Assembly (NCBI GenBank): GCA_017852835.1 | Contig: JAFMKS010000004.1 | Coordinates: 19,513 to 75,036, forward strand | Direction of reading: 5' to 3' | Source of the DNA: Paracoccaceae bacterium | GTDB lineage: Bacteria > Pseudomonadota > Alphaproteobacteria > Rhodobacterales > Rhodobacteraceae | Length of the DNA stretch: 55,524 nt | Part shown: positions 36,042 through 45,213 of the stretch, one piece after another | How the letters are laid out: the number at the start of each line of letters is the position of its first letter | Numbering within the stretch: the stretch's first letter is position 1 | Notes under the pieces: generated by a model | Seen by the model: the letters and a program-made list of their open reading frames with translations, nothing else | What the model was told of the DNA's origin: nothing | The model's database searches: none | Made by a program: the position numbers and the translations under genes

Positions 36042-36784
36042 TTGAATTACGCGGCCTTCATAAATCCTTTGGTCAAAACAATGTTTTGGCAGGTGTGGAC
36101 CTGTCGATTGAACGTGGAAAATCCATGGTGATCATCGGCGGATCGGGTACGGGAAAATCCGTCCTACTTAAATCCATTTTGGGTTTGATCACACCTGATC
36201 AAGGTCAAATCTTGGTCGATGGACAGGATGTAACACAGGCAGATCGCGACGCATTCTTAGCCCGGTTTGGGATGTTGTTTCAGGGGGGCGCCTTATTTGA
36301 CAGCCTGCCTGTTTGGCAAAACATCGCCTTTCGCTTGATGCGCGGGTCGCTGAAACGCCCAAAGGACGAAGCGCGCGACATCGCCATCGAAAAATTGCGC
36401 CGCGTGGGTCTGAAATCAGATGTGGCAGATCGGTTTCCCGCCGAATTGTCAGGCGGCATGCAAAAACGCGTCAGTTTGGCACGCGCCATTGCGGCAGAGC
36501 CTGAAATCATCTTTTTTGACGAACCCACAACAGGCCTAGATCCGATCATGTCAGGTGTGATCAACGATCTGATCCGCGAAATCGTGGTGGATATGGGGGC
36601 AACCGCCATGACCATTACCCATGATATGACATCCGTGCGCACCATTGCAGATGATATTGCGATGCTGCATGCAGGACGCATCCAATGGACAGGCCCAGTT
36701 GGCGACATGGATCAATCTGGCGATCGCTATATCGATCAATTCATCAACGGACGCGCCGAGGGCCCGATCGAGGCGATCCGATGA
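36038..36784 (+). CDS. mlaF: MlaF-type ABC transporter ATP-binding protein
   Basis: The 248-residue ATPase carries Walker A IIGGSGTGKSVLLKSILG, the Q-loop in RFGMLFQGGALFDSLPVWQN (typical of MlaF), the signature LSGGMQKRVSLARAIA, Walker B EIIFFDEPTTGLDPIMSGV and the switch histidine in TITHDMTSVRTIADDIAML. It powers the MlaE permease. ATG 36038 overlaps the mlaE TGA and starts [15 protein letters not shown], the usual MlaF start; an upstream ATG is out of homology. Its own TGA overlaps the next gene's ATG. Confidence 0.95.
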   Translation: MIELRGLHKSFGQNNVLAGVDLSIERGKSMVIIGGSGTGKSVLLKSILGLITPDQGQILVDGQDVTQADRDAFLARFGMLFQGGALFDSLPVWQNIAFRLMRGSLKRPKDEARDIAIEKLRRVGLKSDVADRFPAELSGGMQKRVSLARAIAAEPEIIFFDEPTTGLDPIMSGVINDLIREIVVDMGATAMTITHDMTSVRTIADDIAMLHAGRIQWTGPVGDMDQSGDRYIDQFINGRAEGPIEAIR

Positions 36785-37173
36785 CATCCAGTTTTTTTGA
36801 ACCATCCCCGAATGTTTTACTTTTCTTGATGGTGAAAAAATTTATTTATCTTGAGGCGCTGTTGCTCCTTGCGGGGATCAAGGCCGCCCTACACACAGGT
36901 GCATCACGTTATTTGTCATTCATCACTATCGGAATTTGTGCTGCGGGGATCGCCGCACATTTCGTCATCCCCTATTTCCAAATTTATCAACAACCATGGT
37001 CCGGCATTGCACAATTTTTGATACGGACATGGGACGGTATGTTCACCCCATTTCTGACATCCTTTGTTTTTTTAAACACGATGATGCAAAAACACGGGCG
37101 GGTGATGGTTATTGACGGGGTGCACATGGTTTTGATCTTGGGGCTCTCGGGTTTATGGGTCAGCACGTTGTGA
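36781..37173 (+). CDS. Unknown inner-membrane protein between mlaF and pqiA
   Basis: The 130-residue protein has about four hydrophobic segments (YLEALLLLAGIKAALHTG; YLSFITIGICAAGIAAHFVI; MFTPFLTSFVFLNTMM; VIDGVHMVLILGLSGLWV). I do not recognise the family. ATG 36781 lies in the mlaF stop (ATGA), and the 3' end overlaps the next gene, so it is translated within the mla-pqi cluster and may act with these membrane-integrity proteins. Longer upstream frame lies in mlaF and is rejected. Confidence 0.7.
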   Translation: MTSSFFEPSPNVLLFLMVKKFIYLEALLLLAGIKAALHTGASRYLSFITIGICAAGIAAHFVIPYFQIYQQPWSGIAQFLIRTWDGMFTPFLTSFVFLNTMMQKHGRVMVIDGVHMVLILGLSGLWVSTL

Positions 37174-37622
37174 AATACGCCAACCTGACACTGTTGATCC
37201 TTTATCCAATTTCTTGGTTTTCTCCGTTGATGAGCGCAGGGCTGTTGCCCCTGTTTGGAATGTCCAAGATCACAATCATCAGCGGCATTTTAACGCTTTG
37301 GCAGGATGATCCGTTTTTGTCACTGATCGTTTTATTGTTCGCGGTTCTTCTGCCCATGGGAAAAACGCTGTGTAAGGCCGCGATTGATTTCGGGGTGGCC
37401 GCCAAATCATGGACGCATGCCTTGGCCGCGCTGTCACGCTTTGCTATGGCGGATGTATTTTTGATTGCGTTTTATATTACTGCGGCCAAGGGCATTGGTG
37501 TGGGCCGCGTTGAAACGGAATGGGGGTTATACCTGTTCACATTTTGCGTGCTGCTCTCACTCTTGGTGTCGGTGATGTCCTCTTCTGCCTTGTCACGCTC
37601 TTCCCCTTCTGGCAGAAGTTGA
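37155..37622 (+). CDS. PqiA-family (paraquat-inducible protein A) membrane protein
   Basis: The 155-residue protein matches the PqiA domain: FGMSKITIISGILTLWQDDP, the conserved FLSLIVLLFAVLLPMGKTLCK, and ALAALSRFAMADVFLIAFYI, with four membrane helices. PqiA proteins go with MCE-type lipid-transport systems, which fits the mlaEF neighbours. Translation could start at ATG 37155 (19-base overlap with the previous gene) or GTG 37170 (4-base overlap); the latter is typical of this tightly packed cluster but ATG is kept. C-terminal tail SSSALSRSSPSGRS is low-complexity. Confidence 0.85.
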   Translation: MGQHVVKYANLTLLILYPISWFSPLMSAGLLPLFGMSKITIISGILTLWQDDPFLSLIVLLFAVLLPMGKTLCKAAIDFGVAAKSWTHALAALSRFAMADVFLIAFYITAAKGIGVGRVETEWGLYLFTFCVLLSLLVSVMSSSALSRSSPSGRS

Positions 37623-37625
37623 ACC

Positions 37626-38993
37626 ATGGCAAAATCAACCACCTCTTATTCCTGTTCTGCTTGCGGCAATGTCACGACAAAATGGTCTGGCCGCTGCGAG
37701 GCCTGCGGGGAATGGAACACAATTGTCGAAGACGGTGGTCTGTCCGTTGGTCCGAAAAAGGGATCAATCGGCGGGATGAAGGGAAATGCCATCAAGCTGA
37801 CGGATTTAGCCAGCCAAGAGGCCCCCTTGCCCCGCACCCATTCTGGGATTGATGAGCTTGACCGCGTTTTGGGCGGTGGTTTAGTGCCTGCCTCTGCGAT
37901 TTTGGTGGGTGGCGATCCGGGGATTGGGAAATCAACCCTTCTCTTGCAGGCAGCCGCACGATTTTCAGAAGCAGGATTAAAGGTTCTTTATATCTCGGGT
38001 GAAGAGGCCAGCGCACAGGTGCGCATGCGCGCCCAGCGGTTGGGTTTGGGATCTGCGAATGTGCAACTGGGTGCGGATACGAACCTGCGTAATATTTTGA
38101 CGACGATGGAAACGGAAAAACCCGATCTGGTGATCATCGATTCAATCCAAACCATGTGGGCCGATACGGTCGAAAGTGCGCCTGGCAGTGTGTCCCAAGT
38201 GCGCTCTGCTGCCCATGAACTGACCACATTTGCAAAACGCAAAGGTGCCTCTGTCATCTTGGTCGGTCATGTGACGAAAGAGGGTCAGATTGCAGGCCCC
38301 CGTGTTGTTGAACACATGGTGGACACGGTTTTATATTTCGAGGGCGAACGCGGCCATCAATTCCGCATTCTACGCGCGGTAAAAAATCGTTTTGGAGCGT
38401 CGGATGAAATTGGCGTTTTTGAAATGTCTGGCCACGGTTTGGAAGAGGTCAAAAACCCCTCTGCCCTGTTCCTAACAGATCGCGAAAACACCGTAACAGG
38501 TGCCGCCGTATTTGCAGGGATCGAAGGGACGCGGCCCGTGTTGGTCGAATTTCAGGCGCTGGTTGCGCCCAGCCACCTTAGCCAACCACGACGCACCGTT
38601 GTGGGATGGGACAGCGGACGTCTATCAATGATCCTTGCAGTTCTTGAGGCACGGGCGGGCATCGCGTTTTCGGGGTTGGATGTGTACCTAAACGTGGCAG
38701 GTGGCATGCGCGTTAATGAACCTGCCGCCGATCTGGCCGTTGCCGCGGCCCTGCTGTCGGCGCGCGAAAACACGCCATTGTCGGAAAATTGTGTGGTTTT
38801 TGGGGAACTCAGCTTATCAGGAGCGCTTCGTGCGGTCGCACAGACAGAAAATAGGTTGAAAGAAGCGCAAAAACTTGGTTTCACACGGGCTATCGGACCT
38901 GTTGGTGGGAAACAGGCACAAGTAAGTGGAATTGACATGGCGCAAATGTCGGATATTGCGTCATTCGTTGTCGAAACTTTCGGCACGACTTAG
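37626..38993 (+). CDS. radA: DNA repair protein RadA
   Basis: RadA (Sms) drives branch migration in recombination. The 455-residue product starts with the C4 zinc motif YSCSACGNVTTKWSGRCEAC, followed by the RecA-like motor: Walker A GGDPGIGKSTLLLQAAARF, YISGEEASAQVRMRA, Walker B LVIIDSIQTMW, the KNRFGASDEIGVFEM motif peculiar to RadA, and a C-terminal Lon-protease-like domain (GLDVYLNVAGGMRVNEPAAD). All parts are intact. It begins three bases after the pqiA stop. Confidence 0.97.
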   Translation: MAKSTTSYSCSACGNVTTKWSGRCEACGEWNTIVEDGGLSVGPKKGSIGGMKGNAIKLTDLASQEAPLPRTHSGIDELDRVLGGGLVPASAILVGGDPGIGKSTLLLQAAARFSEAGLKVLYISGEEASAQVRMRAQRLGLGSANVQLGADTNLRNILTTMETEKPDLVIIDSIQTMWADTVESAPGSVSQVRSAAHELTTFAKRKGASVILVGHVTKEGQIAGPRVVEHMVDTVLYFEGERGHQFRILRAVKNRFGASDEIGVFEMSGHGLEEVKNPSALFLTDRENTVTGAAVFAGIEGTRPVLVEFQALVAPSHLSQPRRTVVGWDSGRLSMILAVLEARAGIAFSGLDVYLNVAGGMRVNEPAADLAVAAALLSARENTPLSENCVVFGELSLSGALRAVAQTENRLKEAQKLGFTRAIGPVGGKQAQVSGIDMAQMSDIASFVVETFGTT

Positions 38994-39016
38994 GCTGAAG
39001 AAAAGGGCAAGCGGCC

Positions 39017-39574
39017 ATGGAAGGATTTAACGTAGTCGACGCAGTGGTGACCGTGATTATCGTGCTCTCCTCATTGCTGGCATATTCACGCGGTATGGTA
39101 CGCGAGGCCATGGCCATCGCAGGATGGGTTGCCGCCGCAATCGTGGCCTTTGTCTTTGCACCAAATGTGATGCCCTTGATCGAAGAAATCCCGATGATCG
39201 GCCCGATCCTTGCCGATAGCTGCGAATTATCCATCATCGCCTCTTTTGCCGCGGTATTTGCGATCACCCTTATGATCGTTTCGTTCTTTACGCCCCTTCT
39301 GTCGTCCCTGATTAACAAATCTGTCTTGGGTAAGGTGGATCAGGTCTTGGGCTTTATCTTTGGTGTGTTGCGCGGCATCGCCCTTATCGCGATTGCCTTT
39401 TTCGCCTACAGCGCGGTCCTGAGTTCACAAAGCCTACCGATGATTGATGAAAGCCGATCAGCCAAGGTGTTTGGTGATATGGCCGCCCAGATCGAGGCCC
39501 ACAATCCCGAACGCGCCCTTGGCTGGGTTACAGTGCAATACGAAGAATTGGTCTCTGTCTGCAACGGTGAATAA
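39017..39574 (+). CDS. cvpA: CvpA-family membrane protein
   Basis: The 185-residue protein has four membrane segments in the CvpA arrangement: FNVVDAVVTVIIVLSSLLAY, RGMVREAMAIAGWVAAAIVA, the third near residues 70-95 and LGFIFGVLRGIALIAIAFFA. In E. coli cvpA lies beside purF and is needed for colicin V production; its usual function is in envelope integrity. Its position directly before purF here is the conserved one. ATG 39017 is the only good start. Confidence 0.93.
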   Translation: MEGFNVVDAVVTVIIVLSSLLAYSRGMVREAMAIAGWVAAAIVAFVFAPNVMPLIEEIPMIGPILADSCELSIIASFAAVFAITLMIVSFFTPLLSSLINKSVLGKVDQVLGFIFGVLRGIALIAIAFFAYSAVLSSQSLPMIDESRSAKVFGDMAAQIEAHNPERALGWVTVQYEELVSVCNGE

Positions 39575-39681
39575 AACGTTGGCGGGCACGCAACTATCCA
39601 ACTATCCGCATGACCCAGATTTAATTGTTATAGTTTCGTGACACTTTCCCCCAATACCAGTATGTAGGGGCCACCCACGAA

Positions 39682-41169
39682 ATGGAATCGGAGTTTCCTG
39701 ACTTGTCTTGCAAGCAAATGCCCCCCGCTCACCCGTTTGATGACGACAAACTGAAAGAAGAATGTGGTGTGTTTGGGGTGATCGGTGTTGCCGACGCTGC
39801 AAACTTTGTGGCGCTTGGACTGCACGCGCTGCAGCATCGCGGACAAGAGGCCGGTGGTATTGTGGCGTATGACCCAGATGCAGGGTTCAATTCGGCCCGA
39901 CGTTTTGGATATGTGCGCGATAACTTTACATCCCAATCCCTGATGCAAACCCTGCCTGGGGAACTTTCAATCGGTCATGTGCGCTATTCCACAGCTGGGT
40001 CCAAGGCCGCCGCAATCCGCGATGTGCAACCCTTTTTTGGCGAATTTGCCATGGGCGGTGCCGCGCTTGCGCATAACGGGAACCTGACAAATGCGGATGC
40101 ATTGCGCCGTGAATTGATTGAGCGTGGTTCAATTTTCCAAAGCTCATCTGACAGTGAATGTATCATCCATCTGATGGCACGCTCGCTTCAGCGCAACATC
40201 CCCGAGCGCATGGAAGACGCCCTGCGCCGTGTCGAAGGTGCTTTTTCCGTTGTTGCAATGACCCGCACCAAATTGATCGGAGTACGCGATCCATTGGGTG
40301 TGCGCCCGCTTGTTATTGGCAAAGTTGGCGATGGCTATGCACTCAGTTCGGAAACATGCGCCTTGGACATCATTGGTGCGGAATTCGTACGCGAGGTTGA
40401 ACCCGGTGAAATGGTGGTGATCACCGACAAAGGGATCGACAGCAATTTCCCATTCCGCAAACAAGACCCACGTTTCTGCATTTTTGAACACGTCTATTTT
40501 TCACGCCCCGACAGCATCATTGGCGGGCGTTCGGTTTATGAAACCCGTCGTCAAATCGGCGTTGAATTGGCCAAGGAGAGCCCCGTTGAGGCCGACTTGG
40601 TCTGTGCCGTCCCAGACAGTGGAACACCCGCCGCAATTGGGTTTTCACAAGAATCTGGCATTCCCTTTGCCATGGGGATCATCCGCAACCAATACATGGG
40701 ACGCACGTTTATTGAACCCACCGAGCAAATCCGAAACATGGGTGTGCGCCTAAAACTTAACGTCAATCGTGCGTTGGTTAAAGGAAAGCGTATCATTTTG
40801 GTGGATGACTCTGTGGTTCGAGGAACAACATCACGCAAGATCAAAGAGATGATCCTGGATGCAGGTGCAGCCGAGGTGCATTTCCGTATTGCCTCGCCCC
40901 CAACTGCATGGCCCTGTTTTTATGGTGTGGACACACCGCAGCGCGAAAAATTGCTGGCGGCCACGATGTCCGAAGAAGAGATGCGCGACCATCTGGCTGT
41001 TGATAGCCTGAAATTCATTTCCTTGGATGGCCTTTATCGGGCAGTCGGGGAACAAAATGGGCGCAATGCATCTTGTCCTCAATATTGTGATGCCTGCTTT
41101 TCGGGGGAATACCCCGTGGCACCATCAGATATGATTGAAAAGGGATTTGCGGTTAAGGCCGCTGAGTGA
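39682..41169 (+). CDS. purF: Amidophosphoribosyltransferase (PurF)
   Basis: PurF makes phosphoribosylamine from PRPP and glutamine, committing to purine synthesis. The 495-residue product has a short propeptide before the catalytic cysteine in EECGVFGVIG, the glutamine domain (ALQHRGQEAGGIV, IGHVRYSTAGSK, ALAHNGNLTNA), and a phosphoribosyl domain with IILVDDSVVRGTTSRKI. Cysteines in RFCIFEHVYF, WPCFYGVD and SCPQYCDACF match the [4Fe-4S] ligands of the B. subtilis-type enzyme. The start could be ATG 39682 or ATG 39718 (MPPAHPFDDD), where many homologues begin. The next frame starts in its stop (GTGA). Confidence 0.94.
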   Translation: MESEFPDLSCKQMPPAHPFDDDKLKEECGVFGVIGVADAANFVALGLHALQHRGQEAGGIVAYDPDAGFNSARRFGYVRDNFTSQSLMQTLPGELSIGHVRYSTAGSKAAAIRDVQPFFGEFAMGGAALAHNGNLTNADALRRELIERGSIFQSSSDSECIIHLMARSLQRNIPERMEDALRRVEGAFSVVAMTRTKLIGVRDPLGVRPLVIGKVGDGYALSSETCALDIIGAEFVREVEPGEMVVITDKGIDSNFPFRKQDPRFCIFEHVYFSRPDSIIGGRSVYETRRQIGVELAKESPVEADLVCAVPDSGTPAAIGFSQESGIPFAMGIIRNQYMGRTFIEPTEQIRNMGVRLKLNVNRALVKGKRIILVDDSVVRGTTSRKIKEMILDAGAAEVHFRIASPPTAWPCFYGVDTPQREKLLAATMSEEEMRDHLAVDSLKFISLDGLYRAVGEQNGRNASCPQYCDACFSGEYPVAPSDMIEKGFAVKAAE

Positions 41170-41789
41170 CACTTTTAAATAAATTCACCCAAAAACCCAA
41201 CGATCCCGCGCCTGCGTTTTCGGAAACGCCTGAACCAGATATGCGTTGGATTGACCTGTTGACGGGGGAACACAATTGCCCATGCTTCAACACACCGCTG
41301 CGTGATCTTTTGTCCTTGGCCTATTCTGCGCCGGAGGAATGGTACGGCGACAACACATCCCAAGATAATGACGCGTTCCACACAGCGACGGATGATATCC
41401 TGACCCATGATTTCTGTCGCATTCAGGACCGCCATTTTGTCCGCACAGTTATGTTATAGCCCTTTCACGATATTGAAAGCTGCCTGATATTGGGTATCTG
41501 GGTGCATCTGGATAAACCCAGCTTTGATCAATTTTACGAAACTTATCCCAGCGGCGAACAGAGGGCGATGGACATGCAAATTGGATGGATTGCAAACATT
41601 ATCCCAGGCTATCACGGATCGCACGCCTGTTGCATTCAACCACACGATGGGTTAAAGCGTCCCATCACATACGCCGCATTAGAAGAAGATGCTCTTTATG
41701 GTTTACAACTTGATGGCATGAGTTTCGAAATGCTGATCACAATGCTTGAGGAATATGGACACACGGGCCTCTCTGATCAGACAGGTTGA
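41166..41789 (+). pseudogene. DUF2199-domain protein split by an in-frame TAG
   Basis: A single frame from GTG 41166 to TGA 41789 encodes a DUF2199-like protein: MRWIDLLTGEHNCPC at the start, DDILTHDFCRIQDRHFVRTV before the break, and FHDIESCLILGIWVHLDKPS, MQIGWIANIIPGYHGSHAC and DGLKRPITYAALEEDALYG after it. TAG at 41457-41459 cuts it between VRTVML and PFHDIE, in the middle of the conserved block. No other lesion is visible. The GTG overlaps the purF TGA, so it was coupled to purF. The family's function is unknown. A second possibility, that the two halves are separate proteins, is unlikely because the second half lacks a good start before ATG-like codons at 41490 and a ribosome site. Confidence 0.7.
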
Positions 41790-41821
41790 CATCAAAACGC
41801 TTTTCTTGCAAACGCGCTGCT

Positions 41822-42469
41822 ATGGATCAAAAAATTGCACTTATCACTGGCGCTTCGCGCGGTCTTGGCGCTGCTTTGGCAGAAGCGCTTGCACCCTCTC
41901 ATCACGTAATTGCTGTTGCACGCACAACTGGCGCGCTTGAGGAGCTTGATGATCGGATCAAGGCCAAAGGCGGACAGGCCACATTGGCACCAATGGACGT
42001 CAATAACGCCGATGCAATGGCGCATTTGTGCCGCTCCATTTTTGATCGCTGGGGCAAAGTTGATTTTTGGGCGCATACGGCAGTGCACGCGGCCCCAATC
42101 GGACCTGCGGCAACAATGGACGAAAAAGACTGGGAAAAATCCATTCAACTGAACGTAAAAACCACAGGTATTTTGATCCCCTATGTGACACCTTTGCTGG
42201 GGTCAAATGGTTGGGCCATGTTCTTTGATGATACGCATGCAGGGGAAAAGTTTTTCGGCGCATATGGTGCATCAAAATCAGCACAAATTGCATTGGCGCA
42301 AAGCTTGGCGAAAGAATGTGAAAACACGGGGCCTGTGGTGAAAATCGTAACCCCCCCTGCCATGCCAACCGCCACGCGTGCCCGCTTTTTCCCGGGGGAA
42401 GATCGCAGCGGCTTAAGCGCGCCAAGTGCAGTTGCAACCACACTATTGCAAGAGTACCTCGCCAACTAG
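41822..42469 (+). CDS. Short-chain dehydrogenase/reductase (SDR)
   Basis: The 215-residue protein has the classical SDR cofactor motif TGASRGLGAALAEAL, a central WAHTAVHA segment in place of the usual NNAG, and the catalytic YGASKSAQIALAQSLAKE with Tyr and Lys four apart. The C-terminal ends PGEDRSGLSAPSAVATTLL. Substrate unknown. ATG 41822 (MDQKIALITGASRG) fits the family start; a TTG further up would add residues without similarity. It lies just after the broken DUF2199 gene and before surE. Confidence 0.85.
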   Translation: MDQKIALITGASRGLGAALAEALAPSHHVIAVARTTGALEELDDRIKAKGGQATLAPMDVNNADAMAHLCRSIFDRWGKVDFWAHTAVHAAPIGPAATMDEKDWEKSIQLNVKTTGILIPYVTPLLGSNGWAMFFDDTHAGEKFFGAYGASKSAQIALAQSLAKECENTGPVVKIVTPPAMPTATRARFFPGEDRSGLSAPSAVATTLLQEYLAN

Positions 42470-42551
42470 GCAACGATCTCAGCAAAGACTTGCCCGAACC
42501 TGTCTGCTCCTCTATGTCCTATGGGCAGAGCAGATATTTTGAGGGCAACTG

Positions 42552-43319
42552 ATGCGCATTTTAATCACGAATGACGATGGAATTAATGCACCCGGGCTGA
42601 AAGCACTGGAACAGATCGCGTATGAATTGGCGGGCGATACGGGTGAGGTTTGGGTCATCGCCCCAACTCAAGAGCGTTCTGGCGTTGCCCATTGCATCAG
42701 CTACACATCGCCCATGTTGATCAACAAAATTTCCGAACGTCGCTATTCAGTTGAAGGCTATCCTGCTGATTGCGTTTTGGCGGGGCTTTATCACATTATG
42801 CCTGAGCGTCCTGATGTGATCCTGTCGGGAGTGAACCGCGGCAACAACTCTGCCGAAAATGTCCTATATTCTGGGACGATTGGCGCAGCACTTGAAGGCG
42901 CATTGCAGGGTATCAAATCCTTTGCCCTATCCCAATATTTGGGCCCCAAAAACTATGGCGCGGCGGACCCATTTGAAGCGAGCCATGTCCATGGCTCCAA
43001 TACTTTGCGCGACTTGATTGCACGTGAATATGACAATCCATCGGATTATCATATTTTCTACAATATTAACTTCCCCCCTGTCCCTGCCACCGATGTTAAG
43101 GGACACAAATTTGCGGCCCAAGGCCGCCGCCAAGGCAGCCAGTTTTCAGCCGTCATGCAAACGGCGCCAAACAACCGCGAGTTTTTGTATGTAAAAGGCG
43201 GTGATCAGCACGTGGCCGTTGGTGACACGTCTGATGCGGGTGTCAATCTGGACGGATATATCTCAATCACCCCAATGCGTGCCGATTTGACAGCCTATGA
43301 CATTTTAGAAAAATCGTAA
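42552..43319 (+). CDS. surE: 5'/3'-nucleotidase SurE
   Basis: SurE is a stationary-phase survival phosphatase acting on nucleoside monophosphates. The 255-residue product starts with the signature MRILITNDDGINAPGLKAL (metal-binding Asp-Asp), and has APTQERSGVAHCISY, VDVILSGVNRGNN-like VILSGVNRGNNSAENVLYSG and the end GYISITPMRADLTAYD. pcm follows after six bases, the order found in many proteobacteria (surE-pcm-nlpD), here preserved with the LysM/LytM lipoprotein next. Confidence 0.96.
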   Translation: MRILITNDDGINAPGLKALEQIAYELAGDTGEVWVIAPTQERSGVAHCISYTSPMLINKISERRYSVEGYPADCVLAGLYHIMPERPDVILSGVNRGNNSAENVLYSGTIGAALEGALQGIKSFALSQYLGPKNYGAADPFEASHVHGSNTLRDLIAREYDNPSDYHIFYNINFPPVPATDVKGHKFAAQGRRQGSQFSAVMQTAPNNREFLYVKGGDQHVAVGDTSDAGVNLDGYISITPMRADLTAYDILEKS

Positions 43320-43325
43320 GTCCCA

Positions 43326-43970
43326 ATGGATCTTGATCCCGAACAAAAGATGCAATTCCTGTTTGCCCTGCGATCCAAGGGGGTGACAGACAGCCGCGTA
43401 TTGACCGCAATGGAACGCATTGATCGGAGTCCCTTTGTATCGGGCGTCTTTTCCGCACGCGCCTATGAGGACACGCCGCTGCCCATCGCATGTGGCCAAA
43501 CGATTTCACAACCTTCTGTCGTGGGATTGATGACCCAAGCGTTAAAAGTTGGTCCGCGCGATAAGGTTTTAGAGGTGGGCACGGGATCGGGCTATCAGGC
43601 CGCCATCCTAAGCCAATTGGCACGCCGTGTTTATACGGTGGAACGTCATCGCCCATTGGTGCGCGAGGCCACGCGCCTGTTCCAAGAGCTAGACCTGAGC
43701 AATATCACGCCGATCCTTGCGGATGGATCACATGGGTTACCCGATCAGGCCCCGTTTGACCGCATCATCGTCACCGCCGCCGCAGAAGATCCGCCCGGAA
43801 CCTTGTTATCACAGCTAAAACCAGGTGGTATTATGATTGTCCCCGTTGGCCAATCCGACACAGTTCAAAGCCTTATACAGGTGACACGAACCGAAACAGG
43901 CTTTGATTATGATGACCTAAGATCCGTTCGTTTTGTCCCGCTGGTTGAGGGAATAGGAAAAGATAGCTAA
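43326..43970 (+). CDS. pcm: Protein-L-isoaspartate O-methyltransferase
   Basis: Pcm methylates isoaspartyl residues in aged proteins with SAM so they can return to aspartate. The 214-residue product has the PCMT pattern: [28 protein letters not shown]-like [20 protein letters not shown], the SAM motif [43 protein letters not shown] and [12 protein letters not shown]. Length and order are as expected. It follows surE closely and precedes the NlpD-like lipoprotein gene, as in the enteric surE-pcm-nlpD cluster. Confidence 0.95.
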   Translation: MDLDPEQKMQFLFALRSKGVTDSRVLTAMERIDRSPFVSGVFSARAYEDTPLPIACGQTISQPSVVGLMTQALKVGPRDKVLEVGTGSGYQAAILSQLARRVYTVERHRPLVREATRLFQELDLSNITPILADGSHGLPDQAPFDRIIVTAAAEDPPGTLLSQLKPGGIMIVPVGQSDTVQSLIQVTRTETGFDYDDLRSVRFVPLVEGIGKDS

Positions 43971-44030
43971 TATAGAGACAAAGAATAAAAACCGAGGCAG
44001 ATTAACCATATTTATGGGGAACCGTAAAAG

Positions 44031-45152
44031 ATGAGCATTAAGACCCTAAAACCGATTACGTGGCCCCTGTACGCTGCGCTATTTCTGGGCGTCAGTGCAT
44101 GTGGCAACATGGATGATTTCGACATTGACTTGCGCGGCGGGCAATATGACACGAGCGAGGCTGCGCAAAACGCATCGCGTGCGAAACCTGTCGCAGATGA
44201 ACGTGGCGTGATCTCTTATCCCACCTATCAAGTGGTAGAAGCACTGGACGGGGACACAGTTGGCAAAATCGCCGCGCGCCTGAATACGGCGGCGGATCCA
44301 ATCGCACGCTATAATGGACTGCAAGTGGATGAAGCGCTTGCCCCCGGGACGATTGTTGCGCTTCCCCAAAAACTGGAGGATGCGCCCGTTGCGACAGCCG
44401 AGGACACACCCATTGATGTGACCGAGCTGGCCAATACCGCGATTGAAAATGCGAAAAGCAATGAACCTGCGAAAAGCGCACCAAACAGTGACGGCATCGA
44501 ACCCATCCGTCACAAGGTCGTGCGCGGGGAAACCGCCTTTACCATTTCTCGTCTATATAATGTAACGGTCAGCGCTTTGGCCGAATGGAACAATTTGGAT
44601 GGCAATCTAACCGTCCGCGAGGGGCAATATTTGTTGATCCCACTGCCTGCGGAAACGGCGGCTCCTGTTCCCCCAACCACTCCCCCTGGTGCAGGGAGTT
44701 CAACGCCACCGCCACCCAGTTCAACAACCCCGCTGCCCGATCCAGAGCCAGAGGTTGTTGTAAAACCAGAACCCAAACCCGAAACCGTTGCAGCCCCCAG
44801 CGGTGGACGCATGGGATATCCTGTTAAGGGTAAAATCATTCGCGAATATGCCAAAGGCAAAACCGATGGCCTCGACATTTCGTCGCCCGCAGGCACAACC
44901 GTTGTTGCCGCCATGGATGGGGTCGTTGCAGCCGTCACAATGGACGTTAATCAGGTGCCAATCGTTGTTGTGAAACACGCAGATAACCTGCTGACCGTCT
45001 ATGCAAATCTATCCGATATTATGATTGCAAAAGGCGATAATCTATTGCGCGGTCAGGGTATTGCCAAGGTTCCATCAGGAAACCCACCCTACGTCCATTT
45101 TGAGGTACGCAAAGGATTAGACAGTGTCGATCCGATGGATTACCTGAACTAA
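44031..45152 (+). CDS. NlpD-like lipoprotein with two LysM and a degenerate LytM (M23) domain
   Basis: The 373-residue product has a lipoprotein signal (LFLGVSACGN, lipidated Cys near residue 24), two LysM peptidoglycan-binding units (about residues 62-110 and 163-207: HKVVRGETAFTISRLYN), a Pro/Thr/Ser linker, then an M23 fold (about 265-373). In active M23 enzymes the zinc ligands lie in HxxxD and HxH; here the first motif reads TDGLDISSPAG and the later one YANLS, so the first ligand His and one later His are replaced. As in NlpD and EnvC, it is probably an activator of cell-wall amidases in daughter-cell separation, not an enzyme. Position after surE-pcm supports the NlpD comparison. Confidence 0.88.
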   Translation: MSIKTLKPITWPLYAALFLGVSACGNMDDFDIDLRGGQYDTSEAAQNASRAKPVADERGVISYPTYQVVEALDGDTVGKIAARLNTAADPIARYNGLQVDEALAPGTIVALPQKLEDAPVATAEDTPIDVTELANTAIENAKSNEPAKSAPNSDGIEPIRHKVVRGETAFTISRLYNVTVSALAEWNNLDGNLTVREGQYLLIPLPAETAAPVPPTTPPGAGSSTPPPPSSTTPLPDPEPEVVVKPEPKPETVAAPSGGRMGYPVKGKIIREYAKGKTDGLDISSPAGTTVVAAMDGVVAAVTMDVNQVPIVVVKHADNLLTVYANLSDIMIAKGDNLLRGQGIAKVPSGNPPYVHFEVRKGLDSVDPMDYLN

Positions 45153-45176
45153 CCCCCTGTGATTTGAAAATTAGAT

Positions 45177-45208
45177 TGGCCGCTGTCTCATCGCAGCGGC
45201 CATTTTCG
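45177..45208 (+). terminator. Terminator between the NlpD-like gene and the convergent ATPase gene
   Basis: A perfect 9-base stem TGGCCGCTG (45177-45185) / CAGCGGCCA (45194-45202), eight-base loop, then TTTTCGTTT. It lies 24 bases after the lipoprotein stop and may serve both strands. Confidence 0.78.
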
Positions 45209-45213
45209 TTTGA

